NCBI GenBank assembly: GCA_020466095.1
Contig: CM035806.1
Coordinates: 56,626,916-56,690,915 of the forward strand
DNA length: 64,000 nt
Source of the DNA: Chlorops oryzae
Lineage: Eukaryota > Arthropoda > Insecta > Diptera > Chloropidae
Reading direction: 5' to 3'
The translations under genes and the position numbers were made by a program. Below the pieces are notes generated by a model. That model did not search any database. It saw nothing but the letters and a program-made list of their open reading frames with translations, and was not told the DNA's origin. Of the stretch, positions 31,451-42,138 are shown piece by piece. Position 1 is the first letter of the stretch. Each line of letters starts with the position of its first letter.

Positions 31451-32085
31451 AACTAAAGTAATAAGAAATTTTGCAGACATATGCGGACCTTTTTTTTTTA
31501 CTCTATCAAAGTTTTATAATAAATCACTGCAAAAGGTAATATAAAGGCTTTTTCTTTCGTGCTACCTAAGGTATTAAATCTTAAAATAATCTCACTGTAT
31601 GGGACTGGTTATTTTGTACACATATCTTAGTTTTAGACAAAAAAAAAAAAATTATGAGGATTGAAGCAATATTTAAAAAGTTATATAAAATCAAGTAAGC
31701 TACTCAAAAAAGGTAGTTTTTACCACACAAACACCATGCTCCTGACGTATAAATTCAGTGTCCTGTATTTCAAAAAGCTCGCAATTTTTTACAATACCCT
31801 TTCAAATATCCCTTAATTAGACTATTCACTATAAAACTACATCATTATTTTAACAAATTTAACAATTTGATTTTTTGGGGTTTTGTCGCCTACGTTACAC
31901 TGTGCGATGGCATGTCCCCCGATTTGGCATACATGACAATGTCACCTTTATGACCCAGTGAAATCACTAATGTTTTGTCCTGCTGGATATATTTGACTAC
32001 AGGGAATATACCAAGTTTCACAAAGATATCTCAACTTGTTCGATAAGAAAACTGAATACAGACAGACAGATAGATGGATATGGAA

Positions 32086-32506
32086 AAATCATATATCATG
32101 GTGACGCTAATCTTTTCTATATGCATTTTCTATGGTCTATCGCGAATATTTCAATATTTCTTACTCAGGAAAACTGGAAAACTAAAGATTCCAATTAATG
32201 GAGATTGTTAAACTCGATTGATTGGCTTTTTAATTGCCATAATTAAAAATTTCAAACAAATCACAAAACTTGGCAAGAATTCGTTATATTAAATTTTAAA
32301 CAAAGTTGTGTTTGATTGTTTTGTTATACACATTAAACACCGAAGATATTAACAGATACCAAAACTTTGCTTGAGATTTTTTTCATATCAAACAACGAAA
32401 GTATAAGTGCATACCAATATTTTTCTATAATTCTCATTAGATTTAGGCGGATACAAGAAGAGAGGTTTATGCTGTTATCACATAAAATTATCGCCAGTAA
32501 ACTGAC
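32086..32506. other. Unassigned spacer
   Basis: AT-rich; nothing supported between the DINE-1 piece and the piggyBac left end. Confidence 0.35.
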
Positions 32507-32849
32507 TTAACCCTTTCACGTCCTTAATTTTTTTCGTGAAGCTTAAATGTTTGTTTGTTTATGGAGCTTCTCATGGAGACCCTGGGAGAAACCGGTAAAA
32601 ATTTCAAGACCCTGGGGGTCGTTGTTGGCCCGTTATGAAATTTTGCCTATAGGCAACATCGGTCAATTTAGGTATCATCATGCCCCCGTATTATGGAATT
32701 AGAAAAATCTGACATTTTTACTTTGGCTATATGAACTTTATTCGAATTTTTTAAAAATAAACGTTTGACTCTTTTAGTTATGTATAGAATTAATGTTTGT
32801 ATGTATGTGTATATGTTTGTGTGAATTCTTGTATGTATGTATGTTATTA

Positions 32850-33661
32850 TGTGTGATAGGATACAAAGCAGTTTTTGTGTGGTTTGCAGCACAAATAGCC
32901 ATTATACAGCAAAACCTTCCTGGCCGTCAATCCTGGCTTGGCCACCGTTTGCGCCGGTTCACCGTGTTTCGACCACGACCGTTTTCGCTTGACGTTGTCG
33001 TAAGTGAAACACTTTTCATCACCAGTCACCAACCGCTTCAGAAATGGGTCGATTTTGTTGCGGTTCAGCAGCGATTCGCAGATGGAAATTCGGTCTATGA
33101 GGTTTTTTTGCGTTAACTCGTGTGGCACCCATACATCGAGCTTCTTTGTGTATCCAGCCTTATTCAAATGGTTCCAAACGGTTTTTTGTGCAACCTTTAG
33201 CTCTTTTGCAATCGAAACAGTGCTAACATGACGGTCGGACTCGATAATTTCCATGATTTTATCGACATTTTCGACAATTGGCCTTCCAGTGCGTGGTGCA
33301 TCCTTGACATCGAAGTTACCGGAACGGAATCGACGACACCAAAATTGCGCATGATTGGCTGTTACAGTATCAGGTCCATAAACGCTATTCACATTTTCAG
33401 CCGCCTGGCTTGCGTTTTCTCCCTTATCGAAGAAAAACTGTAAAATGTAGCGAATTTTCTCTTTGCTGATGTCCATCTTTGACAAGCTCTCAAGCAAAAC
33501 TGAATCAATCAATCAAAAAAGTGTCAAAAAAGCTTTTTTAGTAGGAACTGTCATCTTTCTAATGCCCCCTAGCAGAACACGATCGGACTTATACAACGCG
33601 AGATGCAGATAAATAACGCCATCTATTGGAAAAATAATGGATTGCTTTTTACTACACCTAA
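32850..33661 (-). mobile_element. mariner element, 3'-truncated, with transposase fragment
   Basis: The 5' TIR TTAGGTGTAGTAAAAAGCAA (reverse strand, from 33661) next to TA at 33662-33663 and ATAGATGGCG nearby are typical of irritans-type mariners. The transposase begins at about 33476 (MDISKEKIRYILQFFFDKGE; the Met at 33512 is probably too early). It has the N-terminal helix-turn-helix (ASQAAENVNSVYGPDTV, WCRRFRSGNFDVKDAPRTGR), the linker WVPHELTQKN, the first catalytic D in RLVTGDEKCF and SWSKHGEPAQTVAKPGLTAR up to KVLL. The frame then degrades, so the second half with the other two D residues and the 3' TIR is gone. Confidence 0.88.
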
Positions 33662-33732
33662 TATTTGGAACAGTTTAATCGTGGAAAGCTCGTCTTGCAT
33701 AGTCTACATCTACCTTTAGAGCTCGATTCAAT

Positions 33733-34463
33733 TCAATGGCCGCGTTCATCATTTTTTACTGATTTTGGCTCCATTACAAATGACCTCTTTGAGGATGACA
33801 TGAAGCTATCAGACAGTGTTGGTGATAAATCTTTTGAAGTTGATGGCGATGGCGACGATGGCATTGAAGATGTGAAAAGTGGACTTTCAGTTAGTAAAAG
33901 TGTGGTTGAGCGGCCTCTCTTACGCGGAGGCACGGGTGATGCTGCTCTGGAGGTTACAAGTAACTCATTTGCTATATCCAATTGAAAATTCAAAAGCGTC
34001 ATGTGCTTTGCTGATGGATTTTCAATTTTCAAATCTCTGCGATATAAAAGCCAGATATTTACAACTGACATATTAATGCACCAGTAAAATATACGACTCT
34101 ACCATTTTTTAGATCGCTGATTAATTTTTTACAGCTCCAGCAACATATCACATAAATCAATGCCTCCCATGTGTTTGTTGTAGCAATCTACGATAGCAGG
34201 ACGAGGAATCACGACGTACTTTTTTGTCTTTCGACACCACCGACTGCATTCGGTTACTGGATTTACTCCAACATAGTTTGAAATGAACTGTACGCTTTGG
34301 TTTTGGTACCATCGGCAGACAGTCAAGTTGTACGCGGATTCATACTTGACATCGAATGATCCTCGACCCTTCTTAGCTAGCTCTTTTTCATTGCTCAAAT
34401 CACATTTCCCTAGGCGATTGTTTCGAATAGTACCAACTGCTAGGATTCCTCTGTCCTTGAGAG
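33733..34463 (-). pseudogene. piggyBac transposase, C-terminal part
   Basis: Minus-strand text from about 34463: TLKDRGILAVGTIRNNRLGK, then the frame 34398-34129 with ELAKKGRGSFD, CRWYQNQSVQFISNYVGV, and PAIVDCYNKHMGGIDLCDML, the W-x-D-N-x-x-V and Y-N-x-x-M-G-G-V-D-x-x-D-x blocks that hold the last catalytic D of piggyBac. A frameshift follows; frame 34071-33733 gives VVNIWLLYRRD and a Ser/Pro-rich tail. The N-terminal part lies at 37068-38078 beyond a retrotransposon insert. The C-terminal cysteine-rich finger is not recognised. Confidence 0.88.
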
Positions 34464-37068
34464 TGAATAGTGAATACTACGCTAATGGACTAGGCGATGT
34501 TATAATCTGCGGTGATTTTAATGTCTATGTCTTAGAAGAAGATGGAATTTATCTCAGCTTTTTAAATCTTATTTCCACCTATGGATTGAGTATTATGAAT
34601 ACCAGTAATCCCACTCGGTTTGCTAGCAATGCGTCTCCCAGCTTACTTGACATGTTTTTAGTCAGTGATCTATCGTGTGTCTTGGTGCAGGATCAAATCT
34701 CATTTGTGTCTGACCACGATCTTATCTTCTGTACCTATAATCTCCGGACTGAACCCAATTCATCTGAAACTAAAATTAGCTACAGAGATTTCAACTATGT
34801 TGACTACTCCGCAATATTAAATGATGTTCTGGCTGTCGACTGGAGGCAATGTTTTTGGTACCCAGATATTGATGATAAAGTTGCGCATTTTTACCTCAAC
34901 TTAAAAACAATATTTGAAAATTATTTTCCAGTCAAAAGCTTTACTGTTCGCAGCGTTTCCTGCCCTTGGTTCAATCAAACAGTAAAGCGTGCTATTAAAG
35001 TAAAAAACGTAGCTTACCACCACTGGAAAAGAACATTGTCTAATGCTGACTGGAATATCTTTAAGATCGCTCGCAACCGCGCTAACTTAATTATTCGGAA
35101 CTCGAAAAAAGAGTACTTTAATAGAAAACTTGACTGCTCACTTGGATCTAAAATGCTGTGGAAAAATTTACGCCAGTTGAATATTCACAAAAAGACCCAT
35201 TTTGCCTGTTCGTTAGATCCAAATGCTCTTAACAATTTCTTCTCTTTGCCTCCCTCAACGATACACGAATGGTCTGGCAGTACACCTCAAACTCCGAATC
35301 GTAGCTTAAGCTTTTTCAATTTTGTTCCTATTTCTGAGGAAGAGGTTGCAAGTTGTGTCTTCAAAATAAAATCTAATGCGTTGGGTGAAGATGGATTGCC
35401 AATAAGATTCATTAAAATTATCCTACCATATATTCTTAAGCCTCTAACCCATATTATAAACCACTGCATTTCATCCTCAAAAACTCCATCTTCCTGGAAA
35501 AATGCGGTTGTTATACCTGTTCCCAGAAAAAAACGTCCGCTGGAGCTTTCTGATTATCGTCCTATCGCCATATTTCCCTGTCTCTCTAAGATACTTGAAA
35601 TTGTAATTGCGGAACAAGTGTATGAGCATTTAGATAATAACAAACTCTTGTCCCCCTTGCAGTCTGGCTTTAGGCGTGGACATAGCTGTTCTACGGCTAT
35701 CATCAAAGTAACGGAAGACATCCGTAATGCCTTTGATTCTGGCCTGATTACTCTTTTGGGTACCCTTGACTTTTCTTAAGCCTTTGACCGACTTAATCAC
35801 ATGACAATTTTGACTAAGTTAAAACATTTGTATGGTTTTGACGAGCCTGCTCTCGCCTTTATGTCTTCTTACCTACTAGGCCGCACTCAAAGAGTAAAAG
35901 TTGGCGATTTTTACTGAGATCGCATTGAAATGGTGAGCGACGTTCCCCAAGCATCAGTTCTTAGGCCATTGCTCTTTTCTTTATACATAAATGATCTATT
36001 TTCGGTATGTGAAAATGTGTTTTTGCACGCTTATGCTGACGATATTCAAATTTATCTTTCTAGACCTGTAGGACTTGTTAAAGACCTCTGCTGCAGATTT
36101 AATGAGGATCTCTCCCGTATAAATTTTTGGGCCCAGAAGAATAACCTTGTTTTGAACAGTAGCAAATGCTTTGTCATTCCTATATCGAGACCTCGAATTG
36201 CTGTCTCGAATATTCCACCTATTTACATTGGCAAGTCCTCTGTTCCTCTTGTTCACAAACTCTTAACCTAGGATATCATATGAATTCCTCATTTTCATGT
36301 GTTGATCATATAAACTCAATTGTGAAAAAGACAGTCGCAGTTTTATGTGCCACAACAAACTAAGTTGCGCTTGGTTAAGCAGCTTATCTTGCCCTTTATA
36401 AGCTACTCATCGCATGTGTTTGGCAGGCTTGATTCAATATCCTTGCATAAATTGTATGTTGCTCTCAACTTTGCCACTCGCTCCGTTTTTGACCTGCAGA
36501 GATTTGACCATGTAAGTCGGTGGAGCAGGCAGATGCTGGGGTGTCCTTTAGAAAATTTTATGATCTCTAACAATTTAATTCTCTTGCATAAGCTCATACA
36601 CACTCACAGACCCACTTACCTACATGAGAAACTTAATTTTGTGCGATCTCAGCGATCTATTAAACTAAACTCAAGTAAATTTAATTATTTAATATCTTCT
36701 AGATACTTTTTTGCTAGTGCCATCCGTGAATGGAATTGTCTTCCTGGTAGCATAAGAAACATAGTAGAGGGCCACATCTTCAAAAAAACTCTGCTGCAAT
36801 ACTTTGCTAATAAACGAAACTAGTTGATCTATTTTTTCTTTTTTTTTTTCTTCTCACTCTTTCACACTCATTGTCTTACGTTTTCTTCCTTCCTTTCCTT
36901 TCCATAATGTATAATTAGTATTATAATTTATAAATTAAATCAAATGAAATTGAAATGTTATGTTGAAAATTATTCTTAGTTGCTTATGTACAAAAAAAGA
37001 ACTGCTTCTTAATGTAGGTACTATTGTCAAAATAAAATAAAAGGAAAAAAAAAAAATGAAAATGAAAA
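34460..37068 (+). pseudogene. CR1/jockey-group non-LTR retrotransposon, 5'-truncated, inside piggyBac
   Basis: ORF2 begins within the endonuclease (VIICGDFNVY; FVSDHDLIFC carries the S-D-H motif). RT: ALGEDGLPIRFIK, LSDYRPIAIFPCLSKILE, SPLQSGFRRGHSCSTAI, TLDFS then a TAA at 35777-35779 where K is expected (F-S-K-A-F-D), [13 protein letters not shown], and [12 protein letters not shown] (intact catalytic box). Further breaks near 35915, 36270 and 36350 are followed by the C-terminus (LRLVKQLILPFISYSSHVFG ... FFASAIREWNCLPGSIRN) ending at 36821-36823. An A-rich tail (GGAAAAAAAAAAAATG) lies near 37048. The first 55 residues of a long frame starting at 34283 are antisense piggyBac and not part of this protein. 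Confidence 0.88.
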
Positions 37069-38078
37069 TGGAAGTGAACCAGTTGTCAGGATGTCTGAGG
37101 AAATTCCTAATCCAAAAGACTGGCATGTGCCCTCTCCAATATAGAGCGCAAAGCCGTAAATGAGCCCTGACACTCCAGCTCTCGAAAAAACTTTGAACCC
37201 TCACTTATGGGGTTTGTTAGGTAGGTACCGTTTTGCGCTGTGACGACCTAAAAATTCGGAGAGCAATTCATAGTTATTTTTTATGCACCTCTTTTTTTTG
37301 GCAGACATAAAAAACTTACCTTTGTAGGATATGATTTGCTCATCCACACTCTGATATTCTTCCTGTTCGATTTGATTACATTTTTCTCTTATTGCATCTA
37401 TCACGGGACGTATTTTGTACAGCTTATCAAAATTTGGATGCCCTTTTTCAACTTGATTGGCATTGCTGTTTACGTGAATGAATGCTTTTAGTTTTTCAAA
37501 CCGGCTGCGCGTCAAAGAGTTGGATACTGCCTGAAGCAGTAAATTTTCTGCCCAAGTCATTCGCATGTCAGGTAAATTTATAGCTCCAAGATAAAGTAGC
37601 GTTCCAATATATCGCTTGATTTCGTAAGCCTCAACTTCAACACCGCTGGTCTGTAATGCGTATAAGTTGGTTTCTTCGCTTTTTTCTGAATTATTTCATC
37701 ATTTTAAAAAAGTGAGAAATATTCTATTGGTTGCTTGACTTTGTTTCCTTTGATCTTATTTATCCAGGCAACATCAATAATGTGTGGCTCCATATTTCTC
37801 CATCTGAGCGTCGACAAGTTTGTTTTTTCAAAAATTTCTTGTTCAGTTGATGTACTCTCAGTAACAGCGTCATTGTAATCTTCGTCTAAAATTTGTTGAA
37901 GTAACGCCACCTCTATTTCGTTGTCTATTTCAGAGACTTTTTGAACACCGCTTTCGAGAAAACTTTCCAAATAATCATCAAGCTTATTATCCTGTTCACA
38001 TTCCTCGTCATCTGAATTATTCCAATCGAATTCGATGATCTTTTGTACATCGAACTCCGTTAGCCCTTTTGGACGCAT
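37068..38078 (-). pseudogene. piggyBac transposase, N-terminal part
   Basis: The frame 38078-37704 is an acidic N-terminus (MRPKGLTEFDVQKIIEFDWN, DDEECEQDN), usual for piggyBac. After a break, frame 37566-37201 reads MTWAENLLLQAVSNSLTRSR, RFEKLKAFIHVN, KLYKIRPVIDAI, EYQSVDEQIISYKGK (first catalytic D in S-x-D-E) and RYLPNKPHK. The reading then shifts to WGFK-type text: GFKVFSRAGVSGLIYGFALY and CQSFGLGISSDILTTGSLPF near 37200-37070 (second catalytic D is expected just before this). About 15-20 residues between SLPF and TLKDRG of the C-terminal part are missing, so the retrotransposon insertion may have deleted target DNA. Confidence 0.85.
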
Positions 38079-38139
38079 GCCTGACTCAAAAAAACTAAAT
38101 TATTTGAAATAGGTCCCCTGTTGACCAATGTAGCCATTA

Positions 38140-38377
38140 GGTACGGTGACCATCATATCTGTTTTTAGCAGAGGTGTTCTGTTTTTTAGGCGCTTGTTCT
38201 GTGTATTTTATTTAGTGGAAAATAGCGAAACTGCCCAAATTCGATCGTCATTATCCTTGGACCGATTGAAAGGTCCGTTCTGTGACAACCTCGTAAAAGA
38301 TTTAAATAAACTAAGTTGAAGACTAAAAAAAATATTTTTGTTCTGTTTTTTCAATTTCAATTTATGGTCACCGTACC
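38140..38377. mobile_element. MITE with GGTACGGTGACCAT ends, TA-flanked
   Basis: GGTACGGTGACCAT at 38140 and ATGGTCACCGTACC at 38364-38377 are exact inverted copies; TA lies on each side (38138-38139, 38378-38379). 238 bp, no coding. It sits in the piggyBac 5' untranslated region near a TATAGGCAACATCG motif also present at the left piggyBac end. Confidence 0.75.
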
Positions 38378-38741
38378 TATAGGCAACATCGTCTTTGAAA
38401 AATTCCTCATCATAAACAAACCACTAAAAACAATGAAAAACAATTAAGTGTTATTCACTTGCTTGTTTTTAGTGTTCCACAACCAAAATAACAATATTTT
38501 TTGTGTTTTTTGTATTTAAAATTTACTTCACAATTTAGCGATTTTTCAGACACGTGTCCGCTGTCAAACAAAGCTTCCCACTGATCAATCAAAATCAATT
38601 ATAACAACAAGTGTGGTGAAATATGATAGTAAACATACAAAGACAGCACAAAAGTATTCGCACAAAAAAACTTAATTATTCGCTATTTAAGCAAATGTAT
38701 ACAATGTTGCCTATAGGCAACAAGAGACGTGAATGGGTTAA

Positions 38742-39129
38742 GGTCAAGTATAGCAGTATGAGAAACGAGCTAATACGATATTCAACAAAGCTAATAGGCA
38801 ATTCACCAAAGGCAACAACAACCACACGGCATACCAGGCAATCCACCACGATTCCACTTTGGCCATTGTTGTCGTCTCTAGAAATTCTGCAAGTACAAGC
38901 AGTAATTTTTTTTAAAAGGATTTTTTTTCATTTATAATCGGAGAAAATCAGATATTATGTATATAGGTTTTTTAAAAATGATTAAACCATTTAAAACTGT
39001 AGAATTTCTTTTATTTATTTTTTCTTTTTAGTATTAAAAAATATCACGTACCTCAAAAAACTGTTTTCCGAGTTTTTGGTCTGGTTTAATTTATACGTGA
39101 GTGCGGCATCCATGTAGAACAGATGGTGC
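38742..39129. other. Unassigned spacer
   Basis: AT-rich sequence outside the piggyBac right end; no supported feature. Confidence 0.35.
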
Positions 39130-39665
39130 TGAATGGAACGAGTCCTTTTTTTTAAAGAAGTAAACTATAATATTATGTCTGTCTGTCTGTCTGTCTGTGG
39201 TTGAGTAAAAACAAGTTCGTGAGTGGACCAGATTGGATGATTTTCAAAGGTACGCCTTCGTTCTATGGTGTTTTAGAAAATTCATAAATGCTGCTCGAAA
39301 ACTGGAACTTTAAAAAATTCTTTGTGGAATATTTATATGGACATATTTAAAGGCGTAATGTAGATAACAAATATTATAAAAGTGGGCGCGCCAAAAGCCG
39401 TTATTCAAAAATTGAATTTTACACCCAAAATTCAAATGGCGCCTGCACCAAAAATAGCATATACATGTATACTTCTTTTATAATCGTTGAGGTCATCTAC
39501 AAAAATGTTCAAGGGTCCGCCTCAAAATTCGTCTGAACTGCTGCAAAGACACAATCTTTCGAGATACATATATGAAATAAGTAATTTGAGCCTATATTAA
39601 TTTAAAAATATAAAGTTGTTTATCTGTGGCGGGTTCGCCTGAATATAACATCCTGCCTTTTTTCA
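39130..39665 (+). mobile_element. DINE-1-like fragment (plus strand)
   Basis: A (GTCT)n tract at about 39177-39198, then GTGGGCGCGCC, ACACCCAAAATTCAAATGG and a terminal CTGTGGCGGGTTCGCCTGAA segment with CCTGCCTTTTTT, in DINE-1 order. It is more diverged than the other copies and its 5' block is lost. Confidence 0.6.
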
Positions 39666-39905
39666 TTTTTAAATATGCATTTTAAAAATATAATAATTAC
39701 CTTTAATGTCGAATTGTCTTGCTAAAAACTGTATTTGATTTCATTTTGTTTTAAGAATTCTTTTGAGTACTCGCTTCAGTATCGATAAAAGCTTTCCGCT
39801 TAGAGCATTTGTACGTCGCTGATGAAATCGTTCAATTTAAATGCAATATTGAAATTGATGGTCGCAGATGCTCAAATTTACTCTAAAATGAAGGAGCATC
39901 CCTAC

Positions 39906-40835
39906 CATACAATACTACAAGCGACACTCTCTAAATTTTTTGAATTTGCTTGTAGGTATGATAAGAATATGCGGGTGCGATAGAGACAGAGAACAGTTTA
40001 CATGAGTGCGACTGAAAAAGATAGAGTTTTGTCAACGACTGCTGTGGTGAACAGTTCAACAGCCCTGCAGGAAGTATGAGTAGTTAAGCTCTAGCGTCTT
40101 ACTAGTTCTAATTCCACCAGCACTGGTTCTTCTTTATACCCCTGGTTATGTATTACTCTGTACAAAATTAACATTGCGTGTGGGCTAAATATCACTAATT
40201 GTACACTTGAACTAACGATTTTTTTGTGATTTGGGAACCAATTGGGTAAATTGGGTATAGTAAAACACTAGTTCCTTTGAAAGATTATTGACCATATTTT
40301 GTGGTTTTTTGGTTATTTTTGTTCTAAAATTTTTTAGCCTCCAATACGCAATATTTAAAAGACACCGAGTTATTTTTCGTGTTTGTTTTATTTACAAAAA
40401 TATTTGTAATATATAAAGATAGATTTTATTTTTGATTTCGGAGCACCAACGCTCTTTGCAACAACTATATAATGGCAACTCTTATTACTGACACGAAAAA
40501 CCATTTTTCCATGCAATACTAGTCGGAGCTTTATACGAAGCTCTACCCCCCTTTGCACTAGTTCTTTAGTTTTGGTGAAAGTACTGGTTGCATACGGGCA
40601 ATATACCTCACGCTTCCTAGAGGGTAATAAGCATTGAGCTCTGCTGTGTTGAAAGTCAGATTGTAATGTCGATGTGTGAGTTCGTATGTACACAAATCGT
40701 GGTGAAAGTCAGTTTATTTTATGTGAATGTGTTAACTGTGGGCAAAGTCAGATTCTGAATGGGCAAAGTCGGTTTATACAAGCTCCCCTCACCCGTCTTA
40801 GTGATTTTGGGAAGTGTCGCTTGTAGTATTGTATG
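39906..40835. mobile_element. hAT-type element, 930 bp, perfect 8-bp duplication
   Basis: CATACAATACTACAAGCGAC (continuing ACT) at 39906 with an inverted copy ending at 40835; ATCCCTAC at 39898-39905 and 40836-40843. Colinear in inverse orientation with the truncated copy at 18911-19645. The frame at 40388-40693 (minus) has no recognisable domain. Confidence 0.9.
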
Positions 40836-40849
40836 ATCCCTACTTTGGT

Positions 40850-42138
40850 GTTTCAAGTGTCATTTTACGGCAAGTGACACTTGATTGGCGGGAAAAAATC
40901 ACCGAGACGGGTTAGGGGAGGTGGAAAAATTGTATGGAACATGGAATTTCACCATACAGTTTGGACATTCAACAAAAGCAATACAGCCGCAAAAAAGTTT
41001 AGACTTTCACCAAAACGCGTGTATGTTACATACAATCCCTGCAGGACTTTTATCAACCGATTAGTAAATAAGTTAATGAAAAGCGAACTTTTTCGCAACT
41101 GCCTAGAAATCGGTTAAAAAGTCATCTAGACATCAAACAAGCGCAATATAGGAAATTTCTAATATTTAACTTTATGCCAACTACATCACAACTGACTAGA
41201 AATCGATTGAAAAGTCATGCAGACATCAACCAAACTGGATACGAAAATAATATATTTCTGATGCTATAATTCAAGGGTATGAATTGCACTCAAAGTTAGT
41301 TTAAAACGCTAACCGAGATTCAAATCAAAAGTCAACCAATCCGTAAAAATTGCTCTGATGAGACCCCCAACGGCAGTTCGAAACGTAATAGCCTAGACAG
41401 ACGTATACCATAATCGCGATAATAATGTGGATAATCGTGTTTAGCTAAACTCCCTTGACACACGGAGAAAGTGGATTTAACTACGATTAATCCTATATAG
41501 ATCCACAGTTGAGCCATCTTAAATCTACAAAATGGCGTATAATCGCGATTATGGTATACGTCTGTCTAGGCTATAAGTCAGCCAAAATAATCGCCTATGG
41601 ATTTCTTTCTGATGCATCGCTTTAAGAACATTTTCACATTCATAAATAAATTATTCTTCTGCTGCTGAAAACAGAAAAGATGAAACCGAACAAGGGAAAT
41701 TCTAATGAAAGTAATTTTTTATTGAACATTTTTTACCCAATTTAAATCAGTGTTTTCGTTTTCTGACTTTAAGTCAACTTAAAAGTAGCCAGCTATTATT
41801 TAGTTACAAAGTCATGCAGGAACGGACAATTGACTACTGCCTAGGACATCGCCACGTTAAAATAGTGAGTTGAAGCCAAGGAAAGAAGTCGATTATTCAA
41901 CCAGTTGGGCTTTTTAAAAAGCTAACTTTAAATTACTTTAAAGTCAGTTCGATTCCCTGCAGGGATGCCAGTGTCACTAACACACAGTGAAGAACAAATT
42001 TCATCTCCCCACAGCTATCAGTCGTTTTCAGTCACACTCATTTCGACTATTATCTCTGTCGTTTTCGCTCTAATGTATTCTTAAGAAACCTACAAGCAAA
42101 TTAAAAAAAAAAATTAGTGTCACTTGTAGTATTGTATG
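40850..42138. mobile_element. Related hAT-type element, diverged, with nested MITE
   Basis: The right end GTGTCACTTGTAGTATTGTA followed by TG (to 42138) matches the inverted end of the 39906-40835 family. At the left, AAGTGACACTTG ... CACCGAGACGGGTTAGGGGA (about 40870-40920) matches the family's subterminal block. The extreme left end is uncertain. It carries a 185-bp MITE. No transposase frame. Confidence 0.6.
41389..41573. mobile_element. 185-bp MITE with 31-bp TIRs
   Basis: TAGCCTAGACAGACGTATAC continuing CATAATCGCGAT at 41389, exactly inverted at the right end (41542-41573). TAA flanks both sides (41386-41388, 41574-41576), which would suit a PIF/Harbinger 3-bp duplication; TA with a shorter end is an alternative reading. 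Confidence 0.8.

Larger units (their letters stand above)
30477..31987. mobile_element. Inverted-repeat element of about 1.5 kb inside DINE-1
   Basis: CCAGCAGGAAAAG at the left and TTTTGTCCTGCTGG at the right are inverted, with weaker inverted similarity over about 80 bp (AGTGATGTCA/AGTGATTTCA, GTATGAATGCCAATTCG/GTATGCCAAATCG). The superfamily is unknown. It holds a tRNA-like/SINE piece and a 203-bp hAT MITE. No transposase frame. Confidence 0.55.
30110..32085 (-). mobile_element. DINE-1-like element (minus), split by an inverted-repeat element
   Basis: Piece one (30110-30465) has reverse complements of the GTACCTCCAGTACTA modules (ACCCTAGTGCTGGAGGT). Piece two (about 31995-32085) has ACCAAGTTTCACAAAGATAT, CTCAACTTGTTCGATAAG and a CAGACAGACAG tract. 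They are adjacent in complete copies, so the 1.5 kb between is an insertion. Confidence 0.7.
32511..38737 (-). mobile_element. piggyBac-like element bounded by TTAA, composite
   Basis: The left end reads TTAA (32507-32510) then CCCTTTCACGTCC; the right end is GACGTGAATGGG then TTAA (38738-38741). TTAA target sites and CCC-starting TIRs are the piggyBac signature. The palindrome TTGCCTATAGGCAA lies subterminally at 32643-32656 and 38707-38720. A transposase gene on the minus strand sits inside. About 2.6 kb is a later non-LTR insertion; a mariner fragment and a MITE are also nested. Empty length would be near 2.6-2.8 kb. Confidence 0.88.

Noticed and set aside
32668..32892. Thr/Ile/Tyr-rich minus-strand frame and its plus-strand Val/Cys-rich partner
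   Set aside because: Produced by a TATG/TGTA microsatellite beside the mariner fragment.
34283..34460. N-terminal 55 residues of the long plus-strand frame starting at 34283
   Set aside because: This part is antisense to the piggyBac transposase; the retrotransposon starts near 34460.
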